Origin: Blautia faecis
Lineage (GTDB): Bacteria > Bacillota > Clostridia > Lachnospirales > Lachnospiraceae
Assembly (NCBI RefSeq): GCF_020554845.1
Contig: NZ_JAJCIA010000039.1
Span: 1 to 33,516, forward strand
Reading direction: 5' to 3'
Length of the DNA: 33,516 nt
Each line of letters starts with the position of its first letter. Positions within the stretch are counted from its first letter, which is position 1. The translations under genes were made by a program, and so were the position numbers. The notes under the pieces were generated by a model. That model saw only the letters and a list, made by a program, of their open reading frames with translations, was not told the DNA's origin and ran no database searches. This document shows positions 1-8,165 of the stretch, piece after piece.

Positions 1-11
1 AAACCGTCAGC

Positions 12-49
12 TAACAGTTGATAAGTAAATTAGTTCCTTATCACTGTTA
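12..49. repeat. Imperfect inverted repeat at the break in the phosphatase remnant
   Basis: TAACAGT(T)GATAAG at 12-25 pairs with CTTATCACTGTTA at 37-49, with one bulged T and an 11-nt loop. It lies where the phosphatase homology begins, so it may be the end of an inserted element or a chance hairpin. There is no T-run suggesting a terminator. Confidence 0.45.
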
Positions 50-331
50 AGCCAACTGTTCCCGGTATTTTACAATATTTTTATGAACTGTGCAGATTTC
101 AGGCGCACCGGCTCTGCTGCCCTTGACCTTTGCTATGTAGCCTGCGGCAGACAGCACGCTTATCTGGAACAAAATCTGAAGCCCTGGGATTACAGCGGGG
201 CTACCGTTATTTTAAGAGAAGCTGGCGGTACCATCACGGACTGGGAAAATAAAGAGCCGCCTTATCTTGAGAATTCGGATATACTGGCCTGTGTACCCCA
301 GTTCCGGGATATTTTGCAAAGGCTTATATAA
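44..331 (+). pseudogene. Inositol monophosphatase family protein, C-terminal remnant
   Basis: The frame encodes the C-terminal third of an inositol monophosphatase/SuhB-type phosphatase. It has the family stretch FRRTGSAALDLCYVACGR and the second metal-site motif WDYSGATVILREAGG, whose Asp binds metal. Family resemblance extends upstream of the ATG at 83 (about LFPVFYNIFMNCADFRR), but the same frame has a TAA at 26-28. None of the three forward frames is open from base 1, so the N-terminal metal motifs cannot be in a continuous reading frame here. An inverted repeat (12-49) lies exactly at the break. The remnant cannot be a working phosphatase because it lacks the first metal-binding half. 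The window edge hides what is upstream, so a disrupted gene, a frameshift or a sequence error are all possible. Confidence 0.65.
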
Positions 332-590
332 AACAGGTCTGGCATGTAAAGCGGACATAAGCATCCCCCTCACCCGCCGCTTAATGCTCCGCGCACTTGA
401 AGCGGGGGGAATGCTTATCTGCGTTCAAATACTTTGTAAATGCTGAAAAACAACTTACAGATATCAAAAGACACCACTGCAGATTTTTCCATATTTCATA
501 AAATCTCATAGATAAATCCAGCGCACGTTTGAAAACGGCTCCAATTGATTTTATGAAGCATCTGCATTGATGTCTTTTTTCACCTCAATT
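332..590. other. Intergenic region with a long GC-rich hairpin
   Basis: No gene is visible here. The main structure is an inverted repeat: ATAAGCAT-CCCCC at 357-369 against GGGGGA-ATGCTTAT at 405-418, with a mismatched CG-rich middle. It lacks a following T-run on either strand, so it is more like a REP-type palindrome than a terminator. The rest (420-590) is unremarkable apart from a TTTGAAAA-containing stretch near 525-540. Confidence 0.5.
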
Positions 591-1232
591 TTATTCCGCC
601 GTATACTCCCGTACTCTCAGCGGAATTCCAAGCTTCTCTGCCACTTTACGGCTTTTCTCAACGTTTTCTTCCCCGATACAGTCTACAACCGTGAATTTCA
701 CATTTTCTGTATATTTTTTGCAATCCTGCGCAAATTTCAGCATGGCATCAAAGGCTTTCTCGCCGTAAGCCGGGCGTACCACTTCGTTGTAGGACTTGGC
801 ATCTGGCATATTTAAACTGATGGAAACAATATCAACTGCCTGACAGACCTCTTTCGCTATAGAGCGCTTATTGATCAGATCTCCAAGACCGTTGGTGTTC
901 AGACGAAGCTTGATTCCCGGACAGGGCTTCCCATCGCGATCCAAATGTGCCGGATATTTGCTTCTCATATACTCACTGACAGCGATCAGCTTATCCAGCG
1001 CCATAGTAGGCTCTCCATAGCCACAGAAAACCGCTTCCTTGTATCCTGAAAAATCAAAAGCATCAATTGCTTTATAAATCTCCTCCATTGTGGGTTCCTT
1101 GTCAAACCATAAAGTTTTTGCCTCTCCTACCGAATTCCCATTGTTGCGGATGCAAAAGGTACAGTTGCAAGGACACTTATTTGTCAGATTAAAATATACC
1201 TCATCATTATAACAATATACGATATCTGCCAT
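591..1232 (-). CDS. TatD family-associated radical SAM protein
   Basis: The 213-residue product is a small radical SAM enzyme. The iron-sulfur cluster motif CPCNCTFC (C20-x3-C24-x2-C27) is followed by glycine-rich SAM-binding sequence (VFCGYGEPT) and a barrel with RLNTNGLG and SISLNMPDAKSYN. This architecture matches the family found next to or fused with TatD nucleases; its reaction is unknown. The start at 1232 (MADIVYCYN) is chosen because GGAGAG lies about 8 nt upstream; a longer frame from 1274 would place that ribosome site inside the gene. No tatD gene is visible nearby. The neighbouring pyridoxal kinase on the same strand is separated by about 150 bp, and co-transcription is uncertain. 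Confidence 0.85.
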   Translation of the reverse strand: MADIVYCYNDEVYFNLTNKCPCNCTFCIRNNGNSVGEAKTLWFDKEPTMEEIYKAIDAFDFSGYKEAVFCGYGEPTMALDKLIAVSEYMRSKYPAHLDRDGKPCPGIKLRLNTNGLGDLINKRSIAKEVCQAVDIVSISLNMPDAKSYNEVVRPAYGEKAFDAMLKFAQDCKKYTENVKFTVVDCIGEENVEKSRKVAEKLGIPLRVREYTAE

Positions 1233-1383
1233 TATTACACTCTCCTTCTCATCTATATTGCGGTTCGCAGACATTACTTTGCGGCACTATAACTTTCTTT
1301 TCCGAAATCATTCGCTATCTCAAAGCACCTTGCGTAACATTGCCAGTGGATATTATCCTTTTACAGCAATTGTTATTCTCTTA

Positions 1384-2253
1384 TCAACTTTTACATAATT
1401 CCCCAAGATACGCCTCGAAGCAGACTCCGTCATTCCGGTCTGTGCCTTCCTGTACCGTCTGGGCAATTGCCTTGGAAAGAAAATTCACAGCCAGCTCTAC
1501 ACAGCTCATCATGGACATCTCTTTCACCAGACCGGCACTAAGCACCGAGGCAAACAGGTCTCCTGTTCCAGAATAACTGCCTCCTATTTTTGGGGCAAAG
1601 CACCAGGAAGAATGACCATTTTCTACTACCAGATTTCCCATCTGATGTACACACAATTCTGCCTGAGACTCCACGCCTGTAATCACAGCTGCCTGTAAGC
1701 CATATTCTTTTTTCAGCTGCTCCCCAATCTTTCCGATCTGTTCCAGCCTTTTCCTTCCATCCAGTTCCAAAAGGCTGGCATATCTTTTTTCCATCCCTTC
1801 TTTCCCATATAAAAGAAGCAGAGCTTCCGTAAGATTGGGCGTAATCACATGGGCGTTTCCCACCAGCTGAAGCATCTTTTCCCGCAGACCTTCTGTATAA
1901 ATTCCATAAGCCCTGCCATTGTCTCCCATAACCGGATCCACCAGCACCATTGTGTTCTCCGTTCGGAATCTTTGAAAAAAATCCAGAATCTTATCTGCCT
2001 GTTCTTCGTCAGCCAGAAAGCCCGTATAAATTCCATCAGGGGAAAACTTCCGTTTCTCCCATTCTGTCATGATCTGTTCCATGTGCTCTGTATAATCATC
2101 ACAGTAATAGGAAGGATAACCAGTCTGGTTGCTGAGTACTGCTGTTGGCAGCGGTACCGCCTGCACACCCATCACCGAGATCACCGGAATTGCCGCTGTC
2201 AGGGAACATTTTCCAAGCCCTGACAGATCCTGGATTACCGCTATTTTTTTCAA
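1384..2253 (-). CDS. pdxY: Pyridoxal/pyridoxamine kinase (PfkB/ThiD-like)
   Basis: This ribokinase-fold kinase of about 289 residues phosphorylates pyridoxal or pyridoxamine in the cytosolic salvage of vitamin B6. Supporting motifs are the N-terminal IQDLSGLGKCSL, the central VDPVMGDNGRAYG, HVITPNLTEA, and the anion-hole/catalytic-base motif GGSYSGTGDLFAS near the C-terminus. The start is taken as TTG at 2251-2253, giving MKKIAVIQDLSG, because AGGAG sits 7 nt upstream. A GTG at 2262 abuts that ribosome site and is less likely. The gene is transcribed away from a MocR-type regulator that starts about 110 bp away. Divergent pdxK/PdxR-like pairs usually indicate PLP-responsive control of B6 metabolism (family knowledge). 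The pdxY versus pdxK name is not certain. Confidence 0.88.
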   Translation of the reverse strand: MKKIAVIQDLSGLGKCSLTAAIPVISVMGVQAVPLPTAVLSNQTGYPSYYCDDYTEHMEQIMTEWEKRKFSPDGIYTGFLADEEQADKILDFFQRFRTENTMVLVDPVMGDNGRAYGIYTEGLREKMLQLVGNAHVITPNLTEALLLLYGKEGMEKRYASLLELDGRKRLEQIGKIGEQLKKEYGLQAAVITGVESQAELCVHQMGNLVVENGHSSWCFAPKIGGSYSGTGDLFASVLSAGLVKEMSMMSCVELAVNFLSKAIAQTVQEGTDRNDGVCFEAYLGELCKS

Positions 2254-2362
2254 ATATATCACTCCTGATTTTTATTGTAAATTTTTCGTTTATATTATAA
2301 AATATCACCTAAGTGTATGTACAGAAATATCCAAATTCAACTTTTTTAGAGGGGACAGTTTT

Positions 2363-3691
2363 ATGTTAGACATTGAAAAAAATCAGAACCGCACTACGCA
2401 TCTTTATATGGAAGTTTACGAATACTACCGCAAACTGATCCTGGATGGGAAAATGGCCCCCGGAAGCAAAATGCCTTCTCTTCGCAAGTGCTCCCAGGAG
2501 CTGAAGCTTTCCCGGACTACTATTGAAACTGCCTATCTTCAGCTTGCCGCAGACGGCTACATTATGGCAAAAGCCCAAAGCGGCTACTATGTCACAGAAA
2601 TTGCCTCCCACCAGCATATAAACAACCAGCCGGGTACTCACAAAGAAACTCATTACCGCTATGACCTGGCATCTTCAGGTGTGGATAAAGAAAGCTTTCG
2701 TTTTGACCTGTGGAGCCGCTACATGAAAAGCGCCCTCCGGCAGAATGAACGCATGCTGACCTACGGCGAACCCCAGGGGGAGGCGGATTTCCGGGAAACT
2801 TTGTCAGATTATATCCGTGAGAGGCGAAACATTCTTTGTTCTCCGGATGACATTGTAGTAGGTGCCAGTTTCCAAAGCCTGCTGCAGATTCTCTGTCCTC
2901 TTATCCATGAAGTATATCCGGAATTTCACCGGGTATCCTTTCCAACCCCTTCTTTTGTTCACGGAAGCACAGTTTTCGGAGACTATGGATATGAGATCTG
3001 TTACCGGGACAAAGACTGTGATGTGGTCTATGTTTCCCCTGCACACATGACAAAGTGGGGCGAGATCATGCCGGTAAAGCGCCGTCTGGAGCTTTTGAAA
3101 TATGCAGATGAACGCCATCATCTGGTAATCGAAGATGATTTCGAAAACGAATTTGTCTATTTCCAGAAGCCTACCCCCTCCCTTTTCGGACTTTCCGGAG
3201 GACAGGGCGTAGTTTACATCGGTTCATTTTCCAGATTGCTGCTGCCTTCTATCCGTATCAGCTTTATGATCCTGCCTCCTGAGCTTCTCAATGCTTATAA
3301 AAAGAAAGCCGGATTTTACAACCAGACCGCTTCCAAGGCAGAACAGATTGCCCTGTGTCAATTTATCCGGGACGGTCATCTTGCTGCACAGACCAGAAAG
3401 CTGAAACGACTTTATTCTTCCAAATTAAAACAGCTTCGCAGCTCAGTCCGTCAGGTATTTGGCAGTGGCTGTCAGATTCAGGTGGGCGCAGCCGGTACCA
3501 GTCTGGCTCTTACTTTGCCTTATGAAAAAAGCGGGGATGAATTAAAAAAACAGGCCTCTGAAAAAAGCCTGCATTTACAAATTTTAAAAGAAAGTGAAAA
3601 AGATGTGACGGTACTTATGTCCTGCTCTTCCATGCCAGTACAGGATTTCATCCCGGCCTGCGAACTGCTAAAGTCTGTAGTTTTAGATTAA
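2363..3691 (+). CDS. MocR/PdxR-type transcriptional regulator (GntR HTH plus aminotransferase fold), PLP lysine replaced
   Basis: The 442-residue protein has an N-terminal GntR winged helix (about residues 12-80: MAPGSKMPSLRKCSQELKLS, then RTTIETAYLQLAADGYI). This is followed by a fold-type I aminotransferase domain (TYGEPQGEADFRETLSDYI, VVGASFQSLLQIL, IEDDFENEF). The start ATG at 2363 has AGGGG upstream; the frame stays open further 5' but that part is non-coding. In MocR regulators the domain binds PLP through a lysine in a GTFSKTLAP-like motif. Here it reads YIGSFSRLLLPSIRIS, with Arg291 (codon 3233-3235) in that place. It is divergent from the B6 kinase, which suggests it controls that gene, but covalent PLP sensing should not be possible as in the known family. 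A strong hairpin follows the stop. Confidence 0.88.
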   Translation: MLDIEKNQNRTTHLYMEVYEYYRKLILDGKMAPGSKMPSLRKCSQELKLSRTTIETAYLQLAADGYIMAKAQSGYYVTEIASHQHINNQPGTHKETHYRYDLASSGVDKESFRFDLWSRYMKSALRQNERMLTYGEPQGEADFRETLSDYIRERRNILCSPDDIVVGASFQSLLQILCPLIHEVYPEFHRVSFPTPSFVHGSTVFGDYGYEICYRDKDCDVVYVSPAHMTKWGEIMPVKRRLELLKYADERHHLVIEDDFENEFVYFQKPTPSLFGLSGGQGVVYIGSFSRLLLPSIRISFMILPPELLNAYKKKAGFYNQTASKAEQIALCQFIRDGHLAAQTRKLKRLYSSKLKQLRSSVRQVFGSGCQIQVGAAGTSLALTLPYEKSGDELKKQASEKSLHLQILKESEKDVTVLMSCSSMPVQDFIPACELLKSVVLD

Positions 3692-3734
3692 ACGGATATG
3701 TCGCCTATTCAGCAACATCACCATATATGAAAGT

Positions 3735-3768
3735 CAGCTGTTCTGCGCCTATGGCGCTCCCACAGCTG
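3735..3768. repeat. Compound hairpin downstream of the MocR gene
   Basis: CAGCTGT (3735-3741) pairs with ACAGCTG (3762-3768), and a perfect inner stem GCGCC-TAT-GGCGC lies between them. There is no T-run. It resembles a REP-like palindrome placed before the true terminator. Confidence 0.45.
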
Positions 3769-3793
3769 CCGTCCGGGACTTTTATAGTAAAAG

Positions 3794-3840
3794 CAGCGTA
3801 TACTTTGCCATTTGCCACAGACAGAGTATACGCTGTTTTT
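3794..3840. terminator. Bidirectional intrinsic terminator between mocR and the cobalamin operon
   Basis: An 11-bp perfect stem CAGCGTATACT (3794-3804) / AGTATACGCTG (3825-3835) has a 20-nt loop. On the plus strand it is followed by TTTTTT and ends the MocR gene. On the minus strand it follows the cbiC stop by a few bases and is followed by CTTTTA. It closes both convergent transcripts. Confidence 0.85.
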
Positions 3841-4481
3841 TATCCCCGGTTGTTGTCAATCATATACAGCAGGGCATTACAGATGCACGCTGCGATATTT
3901 GATCCGCCCTTACGTCCACGGGCTACAATGTACGGTACATTTGTATGCATGATCAGTTCCTTGGACTGCACCACATTCACAAACCCCACAGGCACACCGA
4001 TGATCAGCTTGGGATCCAGCTTTTTCTCCTCGATCAGCTCATAAAGCCGAACCAGTGCTGTAGGTGCATTTCCAATAGCAAAGATCAGCTTTTTATCCAA
4101 TCCGGCCGCCTTGTCCATGCTGGCTGTGGCACGGGTTGAACCATTTTCTTTCGCAATCTTCGCCACATCCTCATCTGACATAAAACAGTAAACCTCACCG
4201 CCATACCTTGCAAGAGCGCGCTTGTTGATTCCCGCTTTTGCCATCTGGGTGTCGGTTACAATACAGGCGCCATCTTTAATTGCCTGAATCGCTTTTTCCA
4301 CTGCGTTTTCGGAAAAGCAAAGATTTTTCGCATAATCGAAATCAGCGCTTGTATGAATACATCTCTTTACCACCAGCTCTGTTCCCGGAATCAGAGGGGT
4401 ATCGCCAAGCTCCTCTGTGATGATCTCAAAGCTTCTTTTCTCTATGTCCATTGGTTTTACATTTTCCAGTTCTACTTTCAT
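3840..4481 (-). CDS. cbiC: Cobalt-precorrin-8 methylmutase (CbiC)
   Basis: The enzyme moves the C11 methyl group to C12, converting cobalt-precorrin-8 to cobyrinic acid. The 213-residue product is full length for CbiC/CobH. His43 in [12 protein letters not shown] corresponds to the essential histidine of CobH, and the C-terminal signature [10 protein letters not shown] is present. The start overlaps the stop of cbiP by 4 bp (ATGA), so translation is probably coupled. It is the last gene of the cobalamin operon, with the terminator immediately after. Confidence 0.95.
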   Translation of the reverse strand: MKVELENVKPMDIEKRSFEIITEELGDTPLIPGTELVVKRCIHTSADFDYAKNLCFSENAVEKAIQAIKDGACIVTDTQMAKAGINKRALARYGGEVYCFMSDEDVAKIAKENGSTRATASMDKAAGLDKKLIFAIGNAPTALVRLYELIEEKKLDPKLIIGVPVGFVNVVQSKELIMHTNVPYIVARGRKGGSNIAACICNALLYMIDNNRG

Positions 4482-5992
4482 ATTTGTACCCCCTCTTCCA
4501 GGATTTCATATATCTTCTTCATATCCAGATGTTTCCGGAGCTCTGCTGCCAGAATATCATACTGGGTTTCCTTAAACGCCTGGAAATCCATACCAGTCAT
4601 TCCAGATACATCCAAACCTTTCTTTTCTCCAATGATCTGTACGATTGCCTCAGCTACTGCCTCTTTATCAAAAACACCATGTACATAGGTTCCGCACACA
4701 TTGTCAAGATAAGCACCATCCGCCTTTCTCTCTCCGGTTACGCTATCCTGAATACTGGTAGATGGCTTTGCATCTCCTTTCAAGGCAGTCTCACCCATAT
4801 GGATCTCATATCCTTCCAGAGCAGTATCACTAAGCTTTGCAAACGCACCAGTCAGCTGGCCAAAAGAGCCTTCCACTCTGGTTCTGGTCTTTTTCTTTGC
4901 AAAAACGGTATCCATTGGAAGAAGACCCATACCTTTAATCGTTCCGCCAGCTTCCACTCCATGAGGATCGCTTAAAGTCTCGCCCATCATCTGATAGCCG
5001 CCGCAGATTCCAAAAATCAGCTTTCCTTTCGCAGCCTCCTTCAGGATCAACGCTTCCAGGCCATTTTCTCTCATCCACAGAAGATCTTCCATTGTATTTT
5101 TGGTTCCCGGCAAAATGATCATATCCGGATTTCCAAGCTCTGATGGATTTTTTACATAGCGAAGGGAAACTCCCTGAATACTCTCCAGCGGATTAAAATC
5201 TGTGAAATTAGAAATTCTGGGCACTCGGATCACCGCAATGTCAATCATGTCTACTGTCCGTTTTGTCTCAAAACGTTCCGTCAGGCTGTCCTCATCCTCC
5301 ACCTGAATATTCAGATAAGGAGCTACGCCTACAACCGGAATGCCGCTTCTCTCCTCCAGCATTTCCACCCCAGGATCCAGAATGGTTTTGTCTCCACGGA
5401 ATTTATTGATGATCAGACCTTTTACCATCTCCTTTTCATCTTCTTCCAGAAGCATGACAGTTCCGATCAGCTGGGCAAAAACACCGCCACGGTCAATATC
5501 TCCCACCAGAAGAACCGGAGCCTTTGCCATTTTCGCCATACCCATATTTACGATATCATCACTTTTCAGATTGATTTCCGCCGGACTTCCGGCTCCCTCT
5601 ATAACAATAATATCATTTTCTGCTGCAAGAGCATTGTAAGCCTTCATAATATCCGGCACCAGTTTTTTCTTATATTTGAAATAATCCCTGGCGCTCATGT
5701 TTCCCAAAACCTCACCGTTTACGATTACCTGGGAGCCTACATCGTTTGTAGGCTTTAAAAGAACAGGATTCATCAGAACAGAAGGAGCAATTCCGGCTGC
5801 TTCTGCCTGCATCACCTGGGCACGTCCCATTTCCAGACCTTCTTTTGTGATAAAAGAATTCAACGCCATATTCTGGGACTTAAAAGGTGCCACACGGTAC
5901 CCGTCCTGTTTAAAAATTCTGCAAAGGCCTGCTGCCAGAAGGCTTTTTCCGGCATTGGACATTGTCCCCTGCACCATGATTGCTTTTGCCAA
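4478..5992 (-). CDS. cbiP: Adenosylcobyric acid synthase, glutamine-hydrolysing (CbiP)
   Basis: CbiP amidates the b, d, e and g side chains of adenosylcobyrinic acid a,c-diamide, using ATP and glutamine. The 504-residue protein has an N-terminal dethiobiotin-synthetase-like ATPase domain with P-loop GTMSNAGKS (residues 9-17) and [11 protein letters not shown]. Its C-terminal class I glutaminase-like domain has the nucleophile Cys330 in [11 protein letters not shown] and the histidine in GYEIHMG (His398). The start is TTG at 5992 with AGGAGG 7 nt upstream ([13 protein letters not shown]). It lies 15 bp after the cobD stop and overlaps cbiC by 4 bp. Confidence 0.96.
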   Translation of the reverse strand: MAKAIMVQGTMSNAGKSLLAAGLCRIFKQDGYRVAPFKSQNMALNSFITKEGLEMGRAQVMQAEAAGIAPSVLMNPVLLKPTNDVGSQVIVNGEVLGNMSARDYFKYKKKLVPDIMKAYNALAAENDIIVIEGAGSPAEINLKSDDIVNMGMAKMAKAPVLLVGDIDRGGVFAQLIGTVMLLEEDEKEMVKGLIINKFRGDKTILDPGVEMLEERSGIPVVGVAPYLNIQVEDEDSLTERFETKRTVDMIDIAVIRVPRISNFTDFNPLESIQGVSLRYVKNPSELGNPDMIILPGTKNTMEDLLWMRENGLEALILKEAAKGKLIFGICGGYQMMGETLSDPHGVEAGGTIKGMGLLPMDTVFAKKKTRTRVEGSFGQLTGAFAKLSDTALEGYEIHMGETALKGDAKPSTSIQDSVTGERKADGAYLDNVCGTYVHGVFDKEAVAEAIVQIIGEKKGLDVSGMTGMDFQAFKETQYDILAAELRKHLDMKKIYEILEEGVQI

Positions 5993-6007
5993 AATGTGTT
6001 CCTCCTT

Positions 6008-7072
6008 TTATAAAATCACATTTTCAACTTTGGTTCTATCTATTTCTTTCAATGCCCTGACAAGCTGCTGATTTTCTTCATGTTTCTTCACCGCCACCCT
6101 GTAATATCCTTTGGAAAGCCCGGTATAATTACTGCAATCGCGGATCAGGATCTTCTTCTGCTCCAGCTTCTCATACAAATCCGCCGGACCTGTAAAAAAC
6201 ACGTAATTCGCCTGAGAAGGATAAACCGGATAGCCAAGTGCCGCCAGTTCTTCTTTCAGATATGCCAGTTCCTGAAAGGTCACCTGTCTTCCCTTTTCTA
6301 CATATTCTCTTTCCTGCAAAGCCGCCAGACCAGCCGCCTGTGCCATGGAAGAGACATTCCAGGGCTGACATACACCTTCCATTTTCCTCAGAAGTCCTTT
6401 ATTTCCGCAAAGGCCATAGCCAAGTCTCACGCCTGCCATAGCATAGCGCTTTGTAAAAGCTTTCAGAAGAAACAGATTGTCATAGGTTTCCAGATATTCT
6501 TTTAGCGTATATTTTTCTGGTGATGGAACGAAATCCAGGAAGCATTCGTCCACAGCCATAAGAATATCAAGCTCCTGACAACGCTTCAGAATTTTTTCCA
6601 GCAACGGTTTTTCCACCAGAAGCCCGGTTGGATTATTGGGATTACACAGGAAAATAATGTCAATCTCTTTTGTCAATGCCTGTAAGAAGTCTTCCTCCAG
6701 CACAAACCCCTTTTTCCCATTCAGGGGAAAAAACTCTACCTGGCAATCCACACTATATAATGCCTGCTGGTATTCTGCAAAAGTCGGAGCCGGCACCAGA
6801 GCCCGTCTTGGATTCACCGCCCGGCAAAGGGAAAAGATCACTTCTGCAGCACCGTTTCCGCAGATTACCTGATCCGGCTTCGTATTCTCATATTCTGCAA
6901 TGGCTTTTTTTAAGGGAGTGCAGCCTACCTGGGGGTAGTCGTTTATATGCTCCAGACTTTTAATGATTGCTTTTTTGATTCCCTCTGGGGTACCAAGAGG
7001 ATTGCAGTTTGCTGAAAAGTCAATGCACCCCTGATGATGATACACATCACCGCCATGTATGTGTTTTTCCAT
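6008..7072 (-). CDS. cobD: L-threonine-O-3-phosphate decarboxylase (CobD, PLP enzyme)
   Basis: The product makes (R)-1-amino-2-propanol O-phosphate, the linker CbiB attaches to cobyric acid. The sequence is a fold-type I aminotransferase: CGNGAAEVIF, FLCNPNNPTG, VDECFLDF and the PLP lysine in AFTKRYAMAGVRLGYG (Lys208 from the start chosen). Of two in-frame ATGs, 7072 (MEKHIHGGDVYHHQG) is preferred because GGAG lies 6 nt before it, overlapping the upstream ATG at 7084, which has no ribosome site. The length of 354 residues fits CobD without the extra zinc domain seen in some homologues. Histidinol-phosphate aminotransferase is the main alternative, but the HGGD N-terminus and operon context favour CobD. 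Confidence 0.93.
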   Translation of the reverse strand: MEKHIHGGDVYHHQGCIDFSANCNPLGTPEGIKKAIIKSLEHINDYPQVGCTPLKKAIAEYENTKPDQVICGNGAAEVIFSLCRAVNPRRALVPAPTFAEYQQALYSVDCQVEFFPLNGKKGFVLEEDFLQALTKEIDIIFLCNPNNPTGLLVEKPLLEKILKRCQELDILMAVDECFLDFVPSPEKYTLKEYLETYDNLFLLKAFTKRYAMAGVRLGYGLCGNKGLLRKMEGVCQPWNVSSMAQAAGLAALQEREYVEKGRQVTFQELAYLKEELAALGYPVYPSQANYVFFTGPADLYEKLEQKKILIRDCSNYTGLSKGYYRVAVKKHEENQQLVRALKEIDRTKVENVIL

Positions 7073-7199
7073 TGTTGTCTCCATTCAAGTAATTACATGA
7101 TCTAAAGCGTGTTTGAAAAAGGCTTTCTGTAAGATGTGCGTCACAATTTTAAAACATACTTTAATCTTTTATTTGTTGCTGTTTTTTCAGCAAAATCCG

Positions 7200-8165
7200 C
7201 TATAACACAGTTTTCAGAAGAACACTCAGCCCGAAGAATAAAATTGCTCCCACAATACAGGTTGCATAAAGCAGCTTATTCGCTCTTGGAATATCCTCGA
7301 TTTCAACCGGGCGGATCGGATCCCCGATCGTCGGTTTTTCATATAGCTTACCAAAATAATAAGCATTTCCTGCCAGCTGAACATCCAGTGCTCCTGCCAT
7401 AGCCGCTTCTGTCTGGGCAGAATTGGGGCTTGCATGATTGCGGCGGTCTCTTCTGTATATTTTCACTGCATTTTTGGTATCCATTCCAACAAATACTGTG
7501 GACAATGCCATCAACCAACCGGAAATTCTGGCTGGAATATAATTCGCCACATCGTCAAGTCTGGCTGCACATCTTCCAAAATACAGATATTTATCGTTTT
7601 TATATCCAAGCATAGAATCCATAGTGTTGATGCCCTTGTACAAAAACATCAGGGGAATACCGCCAATTGCCATGTAAAGCATAGGGGCAATAATTCCGTC
7701 AGAGGAATTTTCCGCAACCGTTTCCACAGCTGCCTTCGTCACTCCGATTTCTGAAAGTGCCTGTGTATCACGTCCCACGATCATGGAAACAGCATACCGT
7801 GCTTCCTCAATGGTTCCGTTTTTCAGGCGGTCATATACTTTCATACTTTCCACTTTCAATGATTTTGTTGCAAGCAGCTGTCCGCACCAGAAAGTCTCCA
7901 GTACAAAGCCCAGCCAGAAATTCCATTTATAAAGCAGATGGATTACAACGTAAGGAATAAAAAAGGTAATAAAACAGACAAGGACAACTTCCAGAATGCC
8001 TCCTGCCCGCTCACCCTTATCTGTTTTCGGAAACACCCTTCGTATTCCTTTTTCCAGTATGCTGATCAGATTTCCTATAAGACATACCGGATGATATAGC
8101 CATCTTGGATCTCCCATAAGCAGGTCAAGAATAAAACCTGCCGGAAGAGTTAATAATCGTATCAT
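7200..8165 (-). CDS. cbiB: Adenosylcobinamide-phosphate synthase (CbiB), membrane protein
   Basis: CbiB joins aminopropanol phosphate to adenosylcobyric acid at the membrane. The 321-residue sequence starts with a hydrophobic N-terminus containing LDLLMGDPRWLYHPV. Family motifs AENSSDGIIAPMLY (about 151-164) and DRRNHASPNSAQTEAAMAG (about 240-258) follow, with several hydrophobic segments, including a C-terminal one. The ATG overlaps the cbiA stop by 4 bp (ATGA), so the two are translationally coupled. A spacer of about 125 bp separates it from cobD downstream. Confidence 0.96.
   Translation of the reverse strand: MIRLLTLPAGFILDLLMGDPRWLYHPVCLIGNLISILEKGIRRVFPKTDKGERAGGILEVVLVCFITFFIPYVVIHLLYKWNFWLGFVLETFWCGQLLATKSLKVESMKVYDRLKNGTIEEARYAVSMIVGRDTQALSEIGVTKAAVETVAENSSDGIIAPMLYMAIGGIPLMFLYKGINTMDSMLGYKNDKYLYFGRCAARLDDVANYIPARISGWLMALSTVFVGMDTKNAVKIYRRDRRNHASPNSAQTEAAMAGALDVQLAGNAYYFGKLYEKPTIGDPIRPVEIEDIPRANKLLYATCIVGAILFFGLSVLLKTVL

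Noticed and set aside
2129..2362. In-frame N-terminal extension of the MocR regulator
   Set aside because: The extension overlaps the start of the divergent kinase gene and the intergenic promoter region; the ATG at 2363 has AGGGG and begins the standard GntR domain.
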